A stretch of DNA of 64,000 nt from Luteimonas galliterrae (GTDB lineage Bacteria; Pseudomonadota; Gammaproteobacteria; Xanthomonadales; Xanthomonadaceae): positions 1,984,001-2,048,000 of the forward strand of contig NZ_JAMBEP010000001.1 of the NCBI RefSeq assembly GCF_023374055.1, in the 5' to 3' direction. This document shows, in pieces, positions 8,205-15,911 of the stretch; positions within the stretch are counted from its first letter, which is position 1; the number at the start of each line of letters is the position of its first letter. Below the pieces are notes generated by a model, which saw only the letters and a program-made list of their open reading frames with translations, did not search any database and was not told where the DNA came from. The position numbers were made by a program, and so were the translations under genes.

Positions 8205-8684
8205 TCAAGGTCCCGCGTCGCCCCAATCCCGCGGAAGCAAACCATCCCTCACATAACGATGAAACGAAGATAGCGGCCAATCGGACGCCCATTCGACATG
8301 GCCATGCTTGACCGGATTGAAATGCACGTAATCCACATGCGCGCGCAGATCGGTTTCGTCGCGGATCGTATGTTCCCAGAACCGCGATTGCCAGGGCGAT
8401 TGCGTAGTGCGCCGTGCCCTGGTGCGCAGAGTGAAGCCCTTCTTGATGTCCTGCCATAGGCGGGAGTAGTCGTCTCGCCCGTCGCGCATGGCGATGACGG
8501 CGTGCAGATGGTCGGGAAGCACGACGGCGGCAACGACATCGTGCGGAATCCGTCGACCAGCGGCTTTCCAAGCCTCTTGCAGGTCGCAGAAGCGCTCCAC
8601 CAGCAGACTGCTCCGCCGGTCGCGCAGCGTCACCGTAAAGAAGTAAGTCCCGTTGCACTCGCGGTTGCGCCGATATCGCACCAT
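8205..8684 (-). CDS. REP-associated tyrosine transposase (RAYT), copy 1
   Basis: A 159-residue Y1 HUH single-strand transposase of the TnpA-REP/IS200-like family. These enzymes nick and join REP hairpins and are normally single-copy domesticated genes. The metal-binding HUH motif is PDHLHAV (His59, His61) and the catalytic Tyr is Tyr119 in DYVHFNPVKHG; the FFTVTLRDRR strand is typical. All catalytic residues are present. It is bracketed by GTAGCCCGGGTAAG repeats at 8165-8194 and 8716-8975, which are its likely cognate REPs. Confidence 0.92.
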   Translation of the reverse strand: MVRYRRNRECNGTYFFTVTLRDRRSSLLVERFCDLQEAWKAAGRRIPHDVVAAVVLPDHLHAVIAMRDGRDDYSRLWQDIKKGFTLRTRARRTTQSPWQSRFWEHTIRDETDLRAHVDYVHFNPVKHGHVEWASDWPLSSFHRYVRDGLLPRDWGDAGP

Positions 8685-8715
8685 GCCCCGAGCGTGACGG
8701 CCTCAACCGATCACG

Positions 8716-8975
8716 GCTATCGGAAGAATCCGCACCGCCATGCAAGAAAAACCCGTAGCCCGAGTAAGGCCGCAGGCCGCACCCGGGATTACGTCACGTC
8801 GGATAGAAGAGCCCCGGGTGCGCTTCGCTTACCCGGGCTACGCTGGCTATCGGAAGAATCCGCGCCGCCATGCAAGAAAAACCCGTAGCCCGGGTAAGGC
8901 CGCAGGCCTCACCCGGGATTACGTCACGTCGGATCGAAGAGCCCCGGGTGCGCTTCGCTTACCCGGGCTACGCTG
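8716..8975. repeat. 130-bp tandem duplication of a REP pair
   Basis: Two consecutive copies (8716-8845 and 8846-8975) with a 130-base period, beginning GCTATCGGAAGAATCCGC and containing a head-to-head pair of GTAGCCCGGGTAAG units. They differ at only a few positions, so the duplication looks recent. The second copy supplies the 3' end of the truncated gene at 8924-9322. Confidence 0.88.
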
Positions 8976-9322
8976 GCTGGCAGTTTTCCGTTATTCGTTA
9001 GACGAAGACGTATGATTCTTTGGAAAGCTTCTGCCGCGCCGCTTGCCGCCGTAGCAGGGATACTTTCAACGTCTCCCACATATGGAGACTTCGATTCAAG
9101 CTCAATGCTAATTTTTGGCTTGGCTAGCCAATTGCGGAATCTGTCCCCAAACACTGCTAGCGCAGCAACAACTATTGTGCCAACGGCCGTAACAAGATCA
9201 AAAACGAACTCATAGTGACTGAGTGGTTTTTGATCTTGGATAACGCCGGCTACAGTAGCACTCGTTTTCAAGCTAGAAGGCGAATCCGCATTCGCCCTGG
9301 AGTGCGAGTCTTGCGAATCCAT
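8924..9322 (-). pseudogene. Hypothetical membrane protein, 3' end replaced by REP sequence
   Basis: A frame of 132 residues with one membrane segment (FVFDLVTAVGTIVVAALAVFG, about 42-62), a soluble part ending in a beta-rich stretch (RIIRLRLTNNGKLPA), and then a tail SVARVSEAHPGLFDPT encoded entirely by the REP unit that ends at 8975. The intact protein presumably continued beyond NGKLPA, so I regard it as truncated. The unique part is visibly AT-richer than all neighbours, suggesting horizontal origin. The ATG at 9322 has GGGGAGAG directly upstream. It starts 17 bases after the stop of nrdJb. Confidence 0.6.
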
Positions 9323-9338
9323 CTCTCCCCCTAGTGCT

Positions 9339-10133
9339 TTATCCGCACTTTGAATAACCACAATTCAAACAAGTAGCACACCCATCCATAATCACCAGCG
9401 CCTTCGCGCTGCACTTATGGCAAAGCGTCGCCGACGGCGGGAAGGACGCGCCGTCGCCGGTCACTGCGATGTCTTCGTTGCTTTCGCGCTCGGCCGGGTC
9501 GGCCAGGGTGCCGCCGACGGTGGGGCTTATTTCATTGTTTTTTTTTGAGCGCTGCTCGTAGGCGTGGCGCTTTTCGGCGATGAGGGCGCGCTGGGCGGGG
9601 CTCATCTCGGGGTCGTGGATCATGCCGATCGACTTCAGGTGGTCTTCGACGATCGCGCCCAGTTCGGCCACCAGCGAGGGCATGTAGACGCCGCCGGCTT
9701 TGAAGTAACCGCCTTTGGGGTCGAACACGGCTTTCATTTCGTCGACCAGGAAGGTCACGTCGCCGCCCTTGCGGAAGACCGCGGACATGATGCGGGTCAG
9801 CGCGACGATCCACTGGAAGTGTTCCATCGACTTGCTGTTGACGAAGATCTCGAACGGGCGGCGCAGTTCGTGCTCGGTGCCGGCGTTGAGCACGATGTCG
9901 TTGATGGTCACGTACATGGCGTGTTCCACCAGCGGGGATTTGATCTTGTAGGTGCTGCCGATCAGCACTTCGGGGCGCTCGATGCGCTCGTGCATCTGGA
10001 TCACGTCGGCCGTGGGCAGGTCGGCCTCGGCGGCGGCGCGGGAGACCGAGGCGGCCTGGGCGGCTTCCTTGGCTTTGTCTTCCGGCGTGACGACGGCGTA
10101 ACCCTTGATTTTCTTGTCGATTTTGACGGCCAT
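9339..10133 (-). CDS. nrdJb: Class II ribonucleotide reductase, TSCPD/zinc-ribbon subunit (NrdJb)
   Basis: A 264-residue protein carrying the part normally fused to the C-terminus of B12-dependent ribonucleotide reductase. The TSCPD-type domain is seen in RRPFEIFVNSKSMEHFQWIVALTRIMSAVFRKGGD and the end carries a four-plus-cysteine zinc-ribbon/redox motif (LCHKCSAKA, CATCLNCGYSKCG) that probably relays reducing equivalents to the active site. This split matches the NrdJa/NrdJb arrangement of Pseudomonas. Its partner NrdJa is encoded upstream at 11007-13160, separated by a histone H1-like gene. AGGAAC lies 6 bases before the ATG. Confidence 0.85.
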   Translation of the reverse strand: MAVKIDKKIKGYAVVTPEDKAKEAAQAASVSRAAAEADLPTADVIQMHERIERPEVLIGSTYKIKSPLVEHAMYVTINDIVLNAGTEHELRRPFEIFVNSKSMEHFQWIVALTRIMSAVFRKGGDVTFLVDEMKAVFDPKGGYFKAGGVYMPSLVAELGAIVEDHLKSIGMIHDPEMSPAQRALIAEKRHAYEQRSKKNNEISPTVGGTLADPAERESNEDIAVTGDGASFPPSATLCHKCSAKALVIMDGCATCLNCGYSKCG

Positions 10134-10217
10134 TGCGGTGTTCCTGGTGCGCTGGATTTATGGTTTTTATTTGGCGGTTTTACGGGTTAAGAGCAAGGGC
10201 ATTCGGCTTCGCCTCAC

Positions 10218-10299
10218 ACCCCTCTCCCGCCCCTGCGGGGCACCCTCTCCCGCAAGGGGAGAGGGAAATTGCAGCCCTCTCCCGCTTGCGGGAGAGGGC
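10218..10299. repeat. REP-like repeat, CCCTCTCCCGC type
   Basis: Three hairpin arms of the kind CCCTCTCCCGC...GCGGGAGAGGG in a row, between the H1-like gene and nrdJb. This is the commonest family in the window; other loci are 10943-10995, 22115-22268, 34323-34438, 40206-40363, 46758-46918, 50326-50363, 51036-51074 and 54805-55035. Confidence 0.85.
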
Positions 10300-10309
10300 T
10301 TTTACGACA

Positions 10310-10831
10310 TCAACCGCCGGCGACTTTCTTCGGCGGGCGCGGCTTGGTCAGCGAAGCGCGCGCCGACTTCTTGGCGGCCTTCTTCGCCGGACGCTTGGCG
10401 GCTTTCTTGGCAGGCGCCTTGCGGGCCGGCGCCTTGCGTGCGGTCTTCTTGGCGGCCTTGCGGACCGATTTCTTGGCGGCGGCTTTCTTGGCCGTGCGCT
10501 TGGCGGTCTTCTTGGCGGCTTTCTTGGTCGACTTCTTGGCGGCCTTCTTCTTGCCGGCACCCTTCTTGCGCAGGGCGGCCACTTCGGCCTTGGCGCTGGC
10601 GCTGGCCGAGGCCAGGGTCTTCTTGGCCTTGGTCACGCGCTTGCCGACCGCTTTCTTGGCGGTGGCGACGCGCTTGCTGACGGCCTTGCCGGCTTTCTTG
10701 GCGGTCTTTTTGGCGGATGCGACCGCGCCTTTCGCTTTCTTGGCGACCGTGCCGCCCACTTCGGACGCTTTCTCGGCGACCGCGCTGGCGGCGTTGGAGA
10801 TCGTCGCCGTGACTCCGTTTCCATTGCTCAT
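10310..10831 (-). CDS. Histone H1-like Lys/Ala-rich DNA-binding protein
   Basis: A 173-residue protein. After about 25 ordinary residues it becomes a run of KKAxKKxAKK-type repeats rich in Lys and Ala with a few Arg, Val and Pro (APARKAPAKKA), closely resembling the tail of eukaryotic histone H1 and bacterial HctB/AlgP-like proteins. It should bind DNA or RNA electrostatically and help compact the nucleoid. It sits between the two ribonucleotide reductase genes on the same strand, so it may be cotranscribed with them. The repetitive sequence is prone to length variation between strains. Confidence 0.87.
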   Translation of the reverse strand: MSNGNGVTATISNAASAVAEKASEVGGTVAKKAKGAVASAKKTAKKAGKAVSKRVATAKKAVGKRVTKAKKTLASASASAKAEVAALRKKGAGKKKAAKKSTKKAAKKTAKRTAKKAAAKKSVRKAAKKTARKAPARKAPAKKAAKRPAKKAAKKSARASLTKPRPPKKVAGG

Positions 10832-10942
10832 CGGGGTGTCCTCGTCTTTTCTAATGACGGGCGATGTGCCCGTTTGCGGAATGTAGCGCGATCTGGTGGC
10901 GGTGCAAGGATTTCTGCTTGCGTGGCTGAAGGGTTAAAGCCG

Positions 10943-10995
10943 GACCCTCTCCCTGGCGCTTTGCGCCTGTCCCTCTCCCGCGCAGCGGGAGAGGG
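10943..10995. repeat. REP-like repeat, CCCTCTCCCGC type
   Basis: Two inverted arms (ACCCTCTCCCTGGCGC and CCCTCTCCCGCGCAGCGGGAGAGGG) between nrdJa and the H1-like gene. Confidence 0.8.
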
Positions 10996-11006
10996 CGAAG
11001 CGGAGC

Positions 11007-13160
11007 TTAGAACTTGCCGTAGTAGCCTTCTTTCAGGGCGTCGAAGAGGTTGGCGGCGGTGTGCATTTCGCCGTCATATTCGATCTGTTCGTTGCCCTTC
11101 ACTTCCAGGACGCTGCCGTCTTCCAGCTCGAAGCGGTACAGGGTGTTTTCAAGGTCCGCTTCCTTCACCAGCACGCCCTGGAAGGCGGCGGGGTTGAAGC
11201 GGAACGTGGTGCAGCCCTTCAGGCCCTGCTCGTGGGCGTAGCGGTAGATGTCCTTGAAATCTTCGTACGGGTAGTCGGTGGGGACGTTGGCGGTCTTGCT
11301 GATCGAGGAGTCCACCCACTTCTGGGCGGCGGCCTGCACGTCCACGTGTTCCTTGGGCGTGATGTCGTCGGCGGAGATGAAGTAGTCGGGCAGCTTGCCT
11401 TCGGCGTCCTCGGCGAACGGCATCGCCTTGGCGTTGACCAGTTCGCGGTAGGCCAGCAGCTCGTAGCTGTAGACGTCGACCTTTTCCTTGGACTTCTTGC
11501 CTTCGCGGATCACGTTGCGGCTGTAATGGTGCGCGAAGCTGGGTTCGATGCCGTTGCTGGCGTTGTTGGCCAGCGACAGGCTGATGGTGCCGGTGGGCGC
11601 GATCGAGCTGTGGTGGGTGAAGCGCGCGCCGCTTTCGGCCAGCTGCTCGACCAGTTCGGGCGCGACCGTGGCCACCTGCTGCATGTAGCGCGAGTAGCGG
11701 GCGTGCAGCACCTTGCCGGGAATCTCCTGGCCGATCTTCCAGCCGTCGGCGGCCATTTCCGGGCGCTGGCGCAGCATGGCGGCGGTCACGGCAAAACGCT
11801 CTTCCATGATCGGCGCGGGGCCTTTTTCCTGCGCCAAAGCCAGGCCCATTTCCCAGCCGGCCACGGCCATTTCGCGGGCGATGCGCTCGGTGAATTCGCA
11901 CGAATCTTTCGAGCCGTACTTCATCTTGAGCATGGTCACGGTGCTGCCCAGGCCCAGGAAGCCCATGCCGTGGCGGCGCTTGCGCAGGATCTCGTCGCGC
12001 TGCTGCTGCAACGGCAGGCCGTTCACTTCGACCACGTTGTCGAGCATGCGGGTGAACACGCGCACGACTTCCTTGTATTCCTCCCAATCGAAGGAGGCCT
12101 GGTCGGTGAACGGGTTGCGCACGAACTTGGTCAGGTTGACCGAGCCCAACAGGCAGGCGCCGTACGGCGGCAGCGGCTGTTCGCCGCAGGGGTTGGTGGC
12201 GCGGATGTTTTCGCACCACCAGTTGTTGTTCATTTCGTTGACGCGGTCGATCAGGATGAAGCCCGGCTCGGCGTAGTCGTACGTCGAGACCATGATCATG
12301 TCCCACAGGTGGCGCGCCTTCAGGTGGCCGTAGATGCGGCAGGCGACCAGGCCGTCGTCGCGGCTCACATAAGCGCCCTTGGTGGGCCATTCGCGCCAGA
12401 CGACCTGCTCGGCATCGTTGATGTCGAGGTCGGCGGCTTCCTTGTGGTTGATCGGGAACACCAGCGGCCAGTCGCCGTCGTGCTTCACCGCTTCCATGAA
12501 GCCGTCGGTGATCAGCAGCGACAGGTTGAACTGGCGCAGGCGGCCGTCTTCGCGCTTGGCGCGGATGAAGTCGCGCACGTCGGGGTGGCTCACATCGAAC
12601 GTGCCCATCTGCGCGCCGCGGCGGCCGCCGGCGGAGGAGACGGTGAAGCACATCTTGTCGTAGATATCCATGAACGACATCGGGCCGGACGTGTACGCGC
12701 CGGCGCCGGACACGTACGCGCCGCGCGGGCGCAGCGTGGAGAATTCGTAGCCGATGCCGCAACCGGCTTTCAGGGTAAGGCCGGCTTCGTGGACCTTGTC
12801 CAGGATGCCGTCCATCGAATCCTCGATGGTGCCCGACACGGTGCAGTTGATCGTGGACGTGGCCGGCTTGTGCTCCAGGGCGCCGGCGTTGCTGGTGATG
12901 CGGCCGGCGGGGATGGCCCCGCGGCGCAGCGCCCAGACGAAACGCTCGCCCCAGTATTTGCGCTTCTCGGCGGTCGGCTCGGCCTCGGCCAGGGCCTTGG
13001 CCACGCGCTGGTAGGTGCCGTCGATATCCGCGTCCAGGGCCACGCCCTGCTTGGTCTTAAGCCGGTATTTCTTGTCCCAGATGTCCTGGGAAGCCGGCTG
13101 CATCGGGATTTCCCTGTCGTCGCTGCCGGGCTGGACCGCCTCAAGGCGCACTGTGCTCAT
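11007..13160 (-). CDS. nrdJa: Adenosylcobalamin-dependent (class II) ribonucleoside reductase, catalytic subunit (NrdJa)
   Basis: A 717-residue enzyme converting ribonucleotides to deoxyribonucleotides with B12, independent of oxygen. Visible hallmarks are SNAGALEHKPATSTINCTVSG (N-terminal active-site Cys), the KAGCGIGYEFS and GGRRGAQMG loops, the finger-loop cysteine in NPCGEQPL, and PTGTISLSLANNASNGIEP in the barrel. The TSCPD/zinc-ribbon part found at the C-terminus of one-piece enzymes is missing and is supplied by the gene at 9339-10133. I take the ATG at 13160, preceded by GGAG...ACAGG; the frame stays open to 13397 but the extra residues are low complexity. Confidence 0.94.
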   Translation of the reverse strand: MSTVRLEAVQPGSDDREIPMQPASQDIWDKKYRLKTKQGVALDADIDGTYQRVAKALAEAEPTAEKRKYWGERFVWALRRGAIPAGRITSNAGALEHKPATSTINCTVSGTIEDSMDGILDKVHEAGLTLKAGCGIGYEFSTLRPRGAYVSGAGAYTSGPMSFMDIYDKMCFTVSSAGGRRGAQMGTFDVSHPDVRDFIRAKREDGRLRQFNLSLLITDGFMEAVKHDGDWPLVFPINHKEAADLDINDAEQVVWREWPTKGAYVSRDDGLVACRIYGHLKARHLWDMIMVSTYDYAEPGFILIDRVNEMNNNWWCENIRATNPCGEQPLPPYGACLLGSVNLTKFVRNPFTDQASFDWEEYKEVVRVFTRMLDNVVEVNGLPLQQQRDEILRKRRHGMGFLGLGSTVTMLKMKYGSKDSCEFTERIAREMAVAGWEMGLALAQEKGPAPIMEERFAVTAAMLRQRPEMAADGWKIGQEIPGKVLHARYSRYMQQVATVAPELVEQLAESGARFTHHSSIAPTGTISLSLANNASNGIEPSFAHHYSRNVIREGKKSKEKVDVYSYELLAYRELVNAKAMPFAEDAEGKLPDYFISADDITPKEHVDVQAAAQKWVDSSISKTANVPTDYPYEDFKDIYRYAHEQGLKGCTTFRFNPAAFQGVLVKEADLENTLYRFELEDGSVLEVKGNEQIEYDGEMHTAANLFDALKEGYYGKF

Positions 13161-13309
13161 GCCTGTTCCATCTCCATCGTTCGGGGCGCGGGATCTAGCC
13201 CTGCCTATTGTTCTTGTGGGTACCGCTTTTTCTTGTGAGTCCCGCCGCGCGCCCGGGGCCCGGAGCCGCGCCGACGGCGATGCCGCGGCTGCGCTTTGCG
13301 CGCCGCGTT

Positions 13310-13351
13310 TCAGCTGTGTTTTCGTCCTGCCGGCCTGCCTGCTCGCATCAT
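13310..13351 (-). other. Possible 13-codon leader ORF upstream of nrdJa
   Basis: GGGAGGTGA lies directly before ATGATG at 13351, opening a frame of 13 codons (MMRAGRPAGRKHS) that ends in TGA at 13312-13310. It lies in the presumed leader of nrdJa in a different frame. The Shine-Dalgarno match is better than that of nrdJa itself. Whether it is translated is unknown. Confidence 0.25.
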
Positions 13352-13464
13352 TCACCTCCCCCAAGGCGATGACCCGGAAACCAAGCCGGGTGATCATAAA
13401 ATCACCACTGCTTGGGCCTCACCTGCCCCACACACCCCAAGATGTTGTGGCGGCGCGGGGATCC

Positions 13465-13493
13465 AAGCTACCCCTGGGCGGGGCCGAAGTCAA
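13465..13493 (-). promoter_or_regulatory. Candidate sigma-70 promoter of nrdJa
   Basis: On the minus strand TTGACT (13493-13488) is followed after 17 bases by TAGCTT (13470-13465). This would give a leader of about 300 bases before the nrdJa ATG. Only three of six positions in the -10 match the consensus, so this is tentative. Confidence 0.35.
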
Positions 13494-13584
13494 CGGGTTT
13501 TATGATCCCGGTCATGCTTTTGCAGAATGGGCGTGGGCACGCGATCCCGAGGCAAAACCGGCCATATTCGGGGCCAAGCGGCTC

Positions 13585-13673
13585 TTTGTAGGAGCGGCTT
13601 CAGCCGCGAGCGCTTTCCCCAAGTTCGCGAGGCCGTGGAGGAAGAGCTCGCGGCTGAAGCCGCTCCTACAAAA
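13585..13673. repeat. REP pair, GTAGGAGCGGCTTCAGCCGC type
   Basis: Two inverted copies of TTGTAGGAGCGGCTTCAGCC... (13587-13612 and 13645-13672). The same hairpin flanks the second RAYT gene (57569-57595, 58168-58194) and occurs between mreC and mreB (62779-62860). Confidence 0.88.
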
Positions 13674-13698
13674 GACGCCCCTGCGAGGGACATGGCGT

Positions 13699-13731
13699 AA
13701 AAACGCCGCGCGGCAGGAGCACCGCGCGGCG
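13699..13731 (-). terminator. Rho-independent terminator of the adhesin gene
   Basis: A 10-bp perfect GC stem (CGCCGCGCGG at 13704-13713 with CCGCGCGGCG at 13722-13731, 8-base loop) is followed on the minus strand by five T residues. It lies 53 bases beyond the stop codon of the trimeric autotransporter gene. Confidence 0.8.
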
Positions 13732-13783
13732 TGCCGGGGACGCCCCGGGGTGGTGGCGCGTCCGCAACGCTGGAAAGGCGCGA

Positions 13784-15550
13784 TTACCAGCCCACGCCCA
13801 TGCCCATGCCGACGGTGTCCTCGCCGTTGCCGCTGAAGGCCCCGCCCAGGGTGAAGGTGGCGTGGTCGTTGACCGCGCGCTGGTAGCCCACCGCCAGCGC
13901 GGCATGGCCGGCCTGGACGCCGGTGCCCACCGCCAGGCGGTTGCGCTGGCGGATGCCGGCGGCCGAGGCGGTCATCTGGGCCATGGCGGTGCCCATCGCG
14001 CCGATCCGGCTGATGCGTTTGTCCTGGTTGGCGAAGCGCTGGTTGACGTCGTTGCGGAAGGCGCCGATCTCGCCGGCGAAGCCGGTGATCTGGGCGATCT
14101 GCTGATCGGTGTAGGCATTGGCCGAGGACAGCGTTTGCGCATCGCCGGCATCCATCTGGCCTTTGTTGACCGCATCGGTCGCGGCCGCACCGGCGGCGAG
14201 ATTGCCGATCACGGTGCCGCCCGCGCCTTCCAGTTGGATGCCGGTTTTGCTTGCATCCTGATAGGCCACGCTCAAGGGATTGCCGCCCTGGCCTGCGGGT
14301 CCTTGCGGACCGGGCGGACCGGGCGGACCCGGAATGCCGCCTTGCCCGCTCAACGCGGTGAGCCTGTCGTCCACCGCGGTGAACGCGTCGCCGATGCTGC
14401 CGTAGGCGTTGCCTTGAATCGTATAGCTGGGCGCGACGAACACGCCGCCGGCGTAGCTGGCGCCGCCGCCGAGCGCGGTCGCGAACGGGTGCAACTGGCC
14501 GACGTTCACCGCATCGGTGTCCTGCGTGCCGGCGAGCAGGTTCACCAGTTGATGTTCGTTGCCGGCGGCGCCGATCGATACGGTGTTCTCGCGATCGGCG
14601 CGCGCGCCGAAACCCAATGCGGTGCTGCCCGCAGCGCTGGCCTGCGCATCGACGCCGAAAGCGCTGGCATGGTCGGCAGTAGCGGCCACGCCGGCACCGA
14701 TGGCCACGGCGCTGGTGCCGGTGGCGACGGCGGTTTCGGTGCTCGAGTCCAGGGTCGAACCACCCAACGCATCGACATCCAGCGTGACCAGACCATCGCC
14801 GTCGCGATCCCACCAAGTGCCCAGCGCGATGCTGTTCGCCCCCGTCGAAGCCGTACGCAGGCCGAACGCGACGCTACCGCTGCCGGCAGCGTGCGCGGCC
14901 CAGCCGATAGCGGCCGAATAGTCGCCGGCGGCGATGGTATCGGGACTGTCCTGGGCGCTGCCGATGACGTAGCGGCTCCCGAAAGTCAGGCTGCCCACGC
15001 CCGAAGCGAAAGTTTGCGTTCCCAGCGCCGCCGAGGCGACGCCGCTGGCTCTGTTGCCGTAGCCGAAGGCGCTGCTGCGTTCGGCGCTGGCATCGTTGCT
15101 GGCGCCGAAGGCGCTGCTCGCCTGTCCGGTGGCATTGTTGATGACGCCGACGGCCGAACTGTAATCGCCGAGGCTGTCGTTCGCGTATCCGACCGCCACG
15201 CTGCTCCCGCCGCTGCTGGCGTTCATGCTGCCGACCGCGGTGGACTGCAATCCCAGAGCCTCGTTTCCCACGCCGAAAGCGCTGCTCTTGTAGCCGCTGG
15301 CGACGACCTCGTTGCCCACCGCCACCGCGAACTGGTTGCTGGCGATGCTGTCCACGCCGAAAGCGACGCTGTCGTCGCCGCTGGCGTCGCTGCCGACGCC
15401 GCAGGCGAAAGCGCCGGCGCCGGACGCGGTCGAACCGGTGCCCGCTTCGCCGGCGTCGGTGTTGTCGCAAACCTCGCCCGCGGCCGCGCCGGCCGACAGC
15501 AGCATCAGGATCGCCGCGCCGAGCAGCGCGTGCCGAATGGGTCGTTTCAT
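13784..15550 (-). CDS. Trimeric autotransporter adhesin (YadA/Hia-like) with collagen-like segment
   Basis: A 588-residue surface protein of the type Vc family. A signal peptide (1-24) is followed by about 15 head repeats of the SxAxG / AxAxG YadA-head type (about 50-330), a neck motif TDAVNVGQL (345-353), a short collagen-like run of Gly-X-Y triplets (about 405-420), a second neck TDAVNKGQM (458-466), a coiled coil (about 470-515), and a YadA-type outer-membrane anchor to the end. A DxDxDG loop at 248-253 interrupts the head and may bind calcium. GGGAG precedes the ATG at 15550. It ends at a strong terminator and is divergent from the sigma/kinase pair. Confidence 0.92.
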   Translation of the reverse strand: MKRPIRHALLGAAILMLLSAGAAAGEVCDNTDAGEAGTGSTASGAGAFACGVGSDASGDDSVAFGVDSIASNQFAVAVGNEVVASGYKSSAFGVGNEALGLQSTAVGSMNASSGGSSVAVGYANDSLGDYSSAVGVINNATGQASSAFGASNDASAERSSAFGYGNRASGVASAALGTQTFASGVGSLTFGSRYVIGSAQDSPDTIAAGDYSAAIGWAAHAAGSGSVAFGLRTASTGANSIALGTWWDRDGDGLVTLDVDALGGSTLDSSTETAVATGTSAVAIGAGVAATADHASAFGVDAQASAAGSTALGFGARADRENTVSIGAAGNEHQLVNLLAGTQDTDAVNVGQLHPFATALGGGASYAGGVFVAPSYTIQGNAYGSIGDAFTAVDDRLTALSGQGGIPGPPGPPGPQGPAGQGGNPLSVAYQDASKTGIQLEGAGGTVIGNLAAGAAATDAVNKGQMDAGDAQTLSSANAYTDQQIAQITGFAGEIGAFRNDVNQRFANQDKRISRIGAMGTAMAQMTASAAGIRQRNRLAVGTGVQAGHAALAVGYQRAVNDHATFTLGGAFSGNGEDTVGMGMGVGW

Positions 15551-15911
15551 TTCGTACTCCCGAATCTTGTGGACGGCCGTCCCCGATCGGCGGCCTCGAC
15601 AGCGGTCTCGCAACGCGGCGGCGAATCCGGACATGACCCCGTCGCGTCGCATCGCACTACAGCTCCAGGCCGAAGCTGGCGCCGGATCCGGACACCGCGA
15701 CGCAAGAGAAAGCGGCCCGGCGCCGCCGCGACGCCGCCCGGTACCCTCCGGGACGGCCTCTGCGGGCGGGGAACCCACGACAGCGCCGGACCGCATGAAC
15801 GGCCTCGCAAGCGCTCCTCGGATTCGGGTACGCGAAGCGGACACGCATTCGCTTGTCAGCCGCGGGCGCATGCGCGAGGCTTCGCAGGCGGGAGTGGCGC
15901 GGGGGTCGGGG
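15551..15911. other. Divergent intergenic region of adhesin and sigma factor genes
   Basis: 361 GC-rich bases between the two start codons. I see no gene and no convincing sigma-70 promoter; frames open on the plus strand from 15312 are continuations of the sigma frame. Promoters for both genes should lie here, and if the adhesin belongs to the sigma factor regulon its recognition site should too. Confidence 0.4.

Noticed and set aside
10275-10299. Rho-independent terminator of the H1-like gene
   Set aside because: The T run lies on the wrong side of the hairpin for the minus-strand gene; it is a repeat unit of the CCCTCTCCCGC family.
11061-13238. Open frame of more than 700 codons on the plus strand opposite nrdJa
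   Set aside because: It is the antisense of a strongly conserved gene in high-GC DNA, with His/Val/Ala-rich composition and no recognisable motif.
13161-13460. Cobalamin riboswitch upstream of nrdJa
   Set aside because: I could not find the conserved B12-box words or a matching fold by eye; class II reductases use B12 but are not normally controlled this way.
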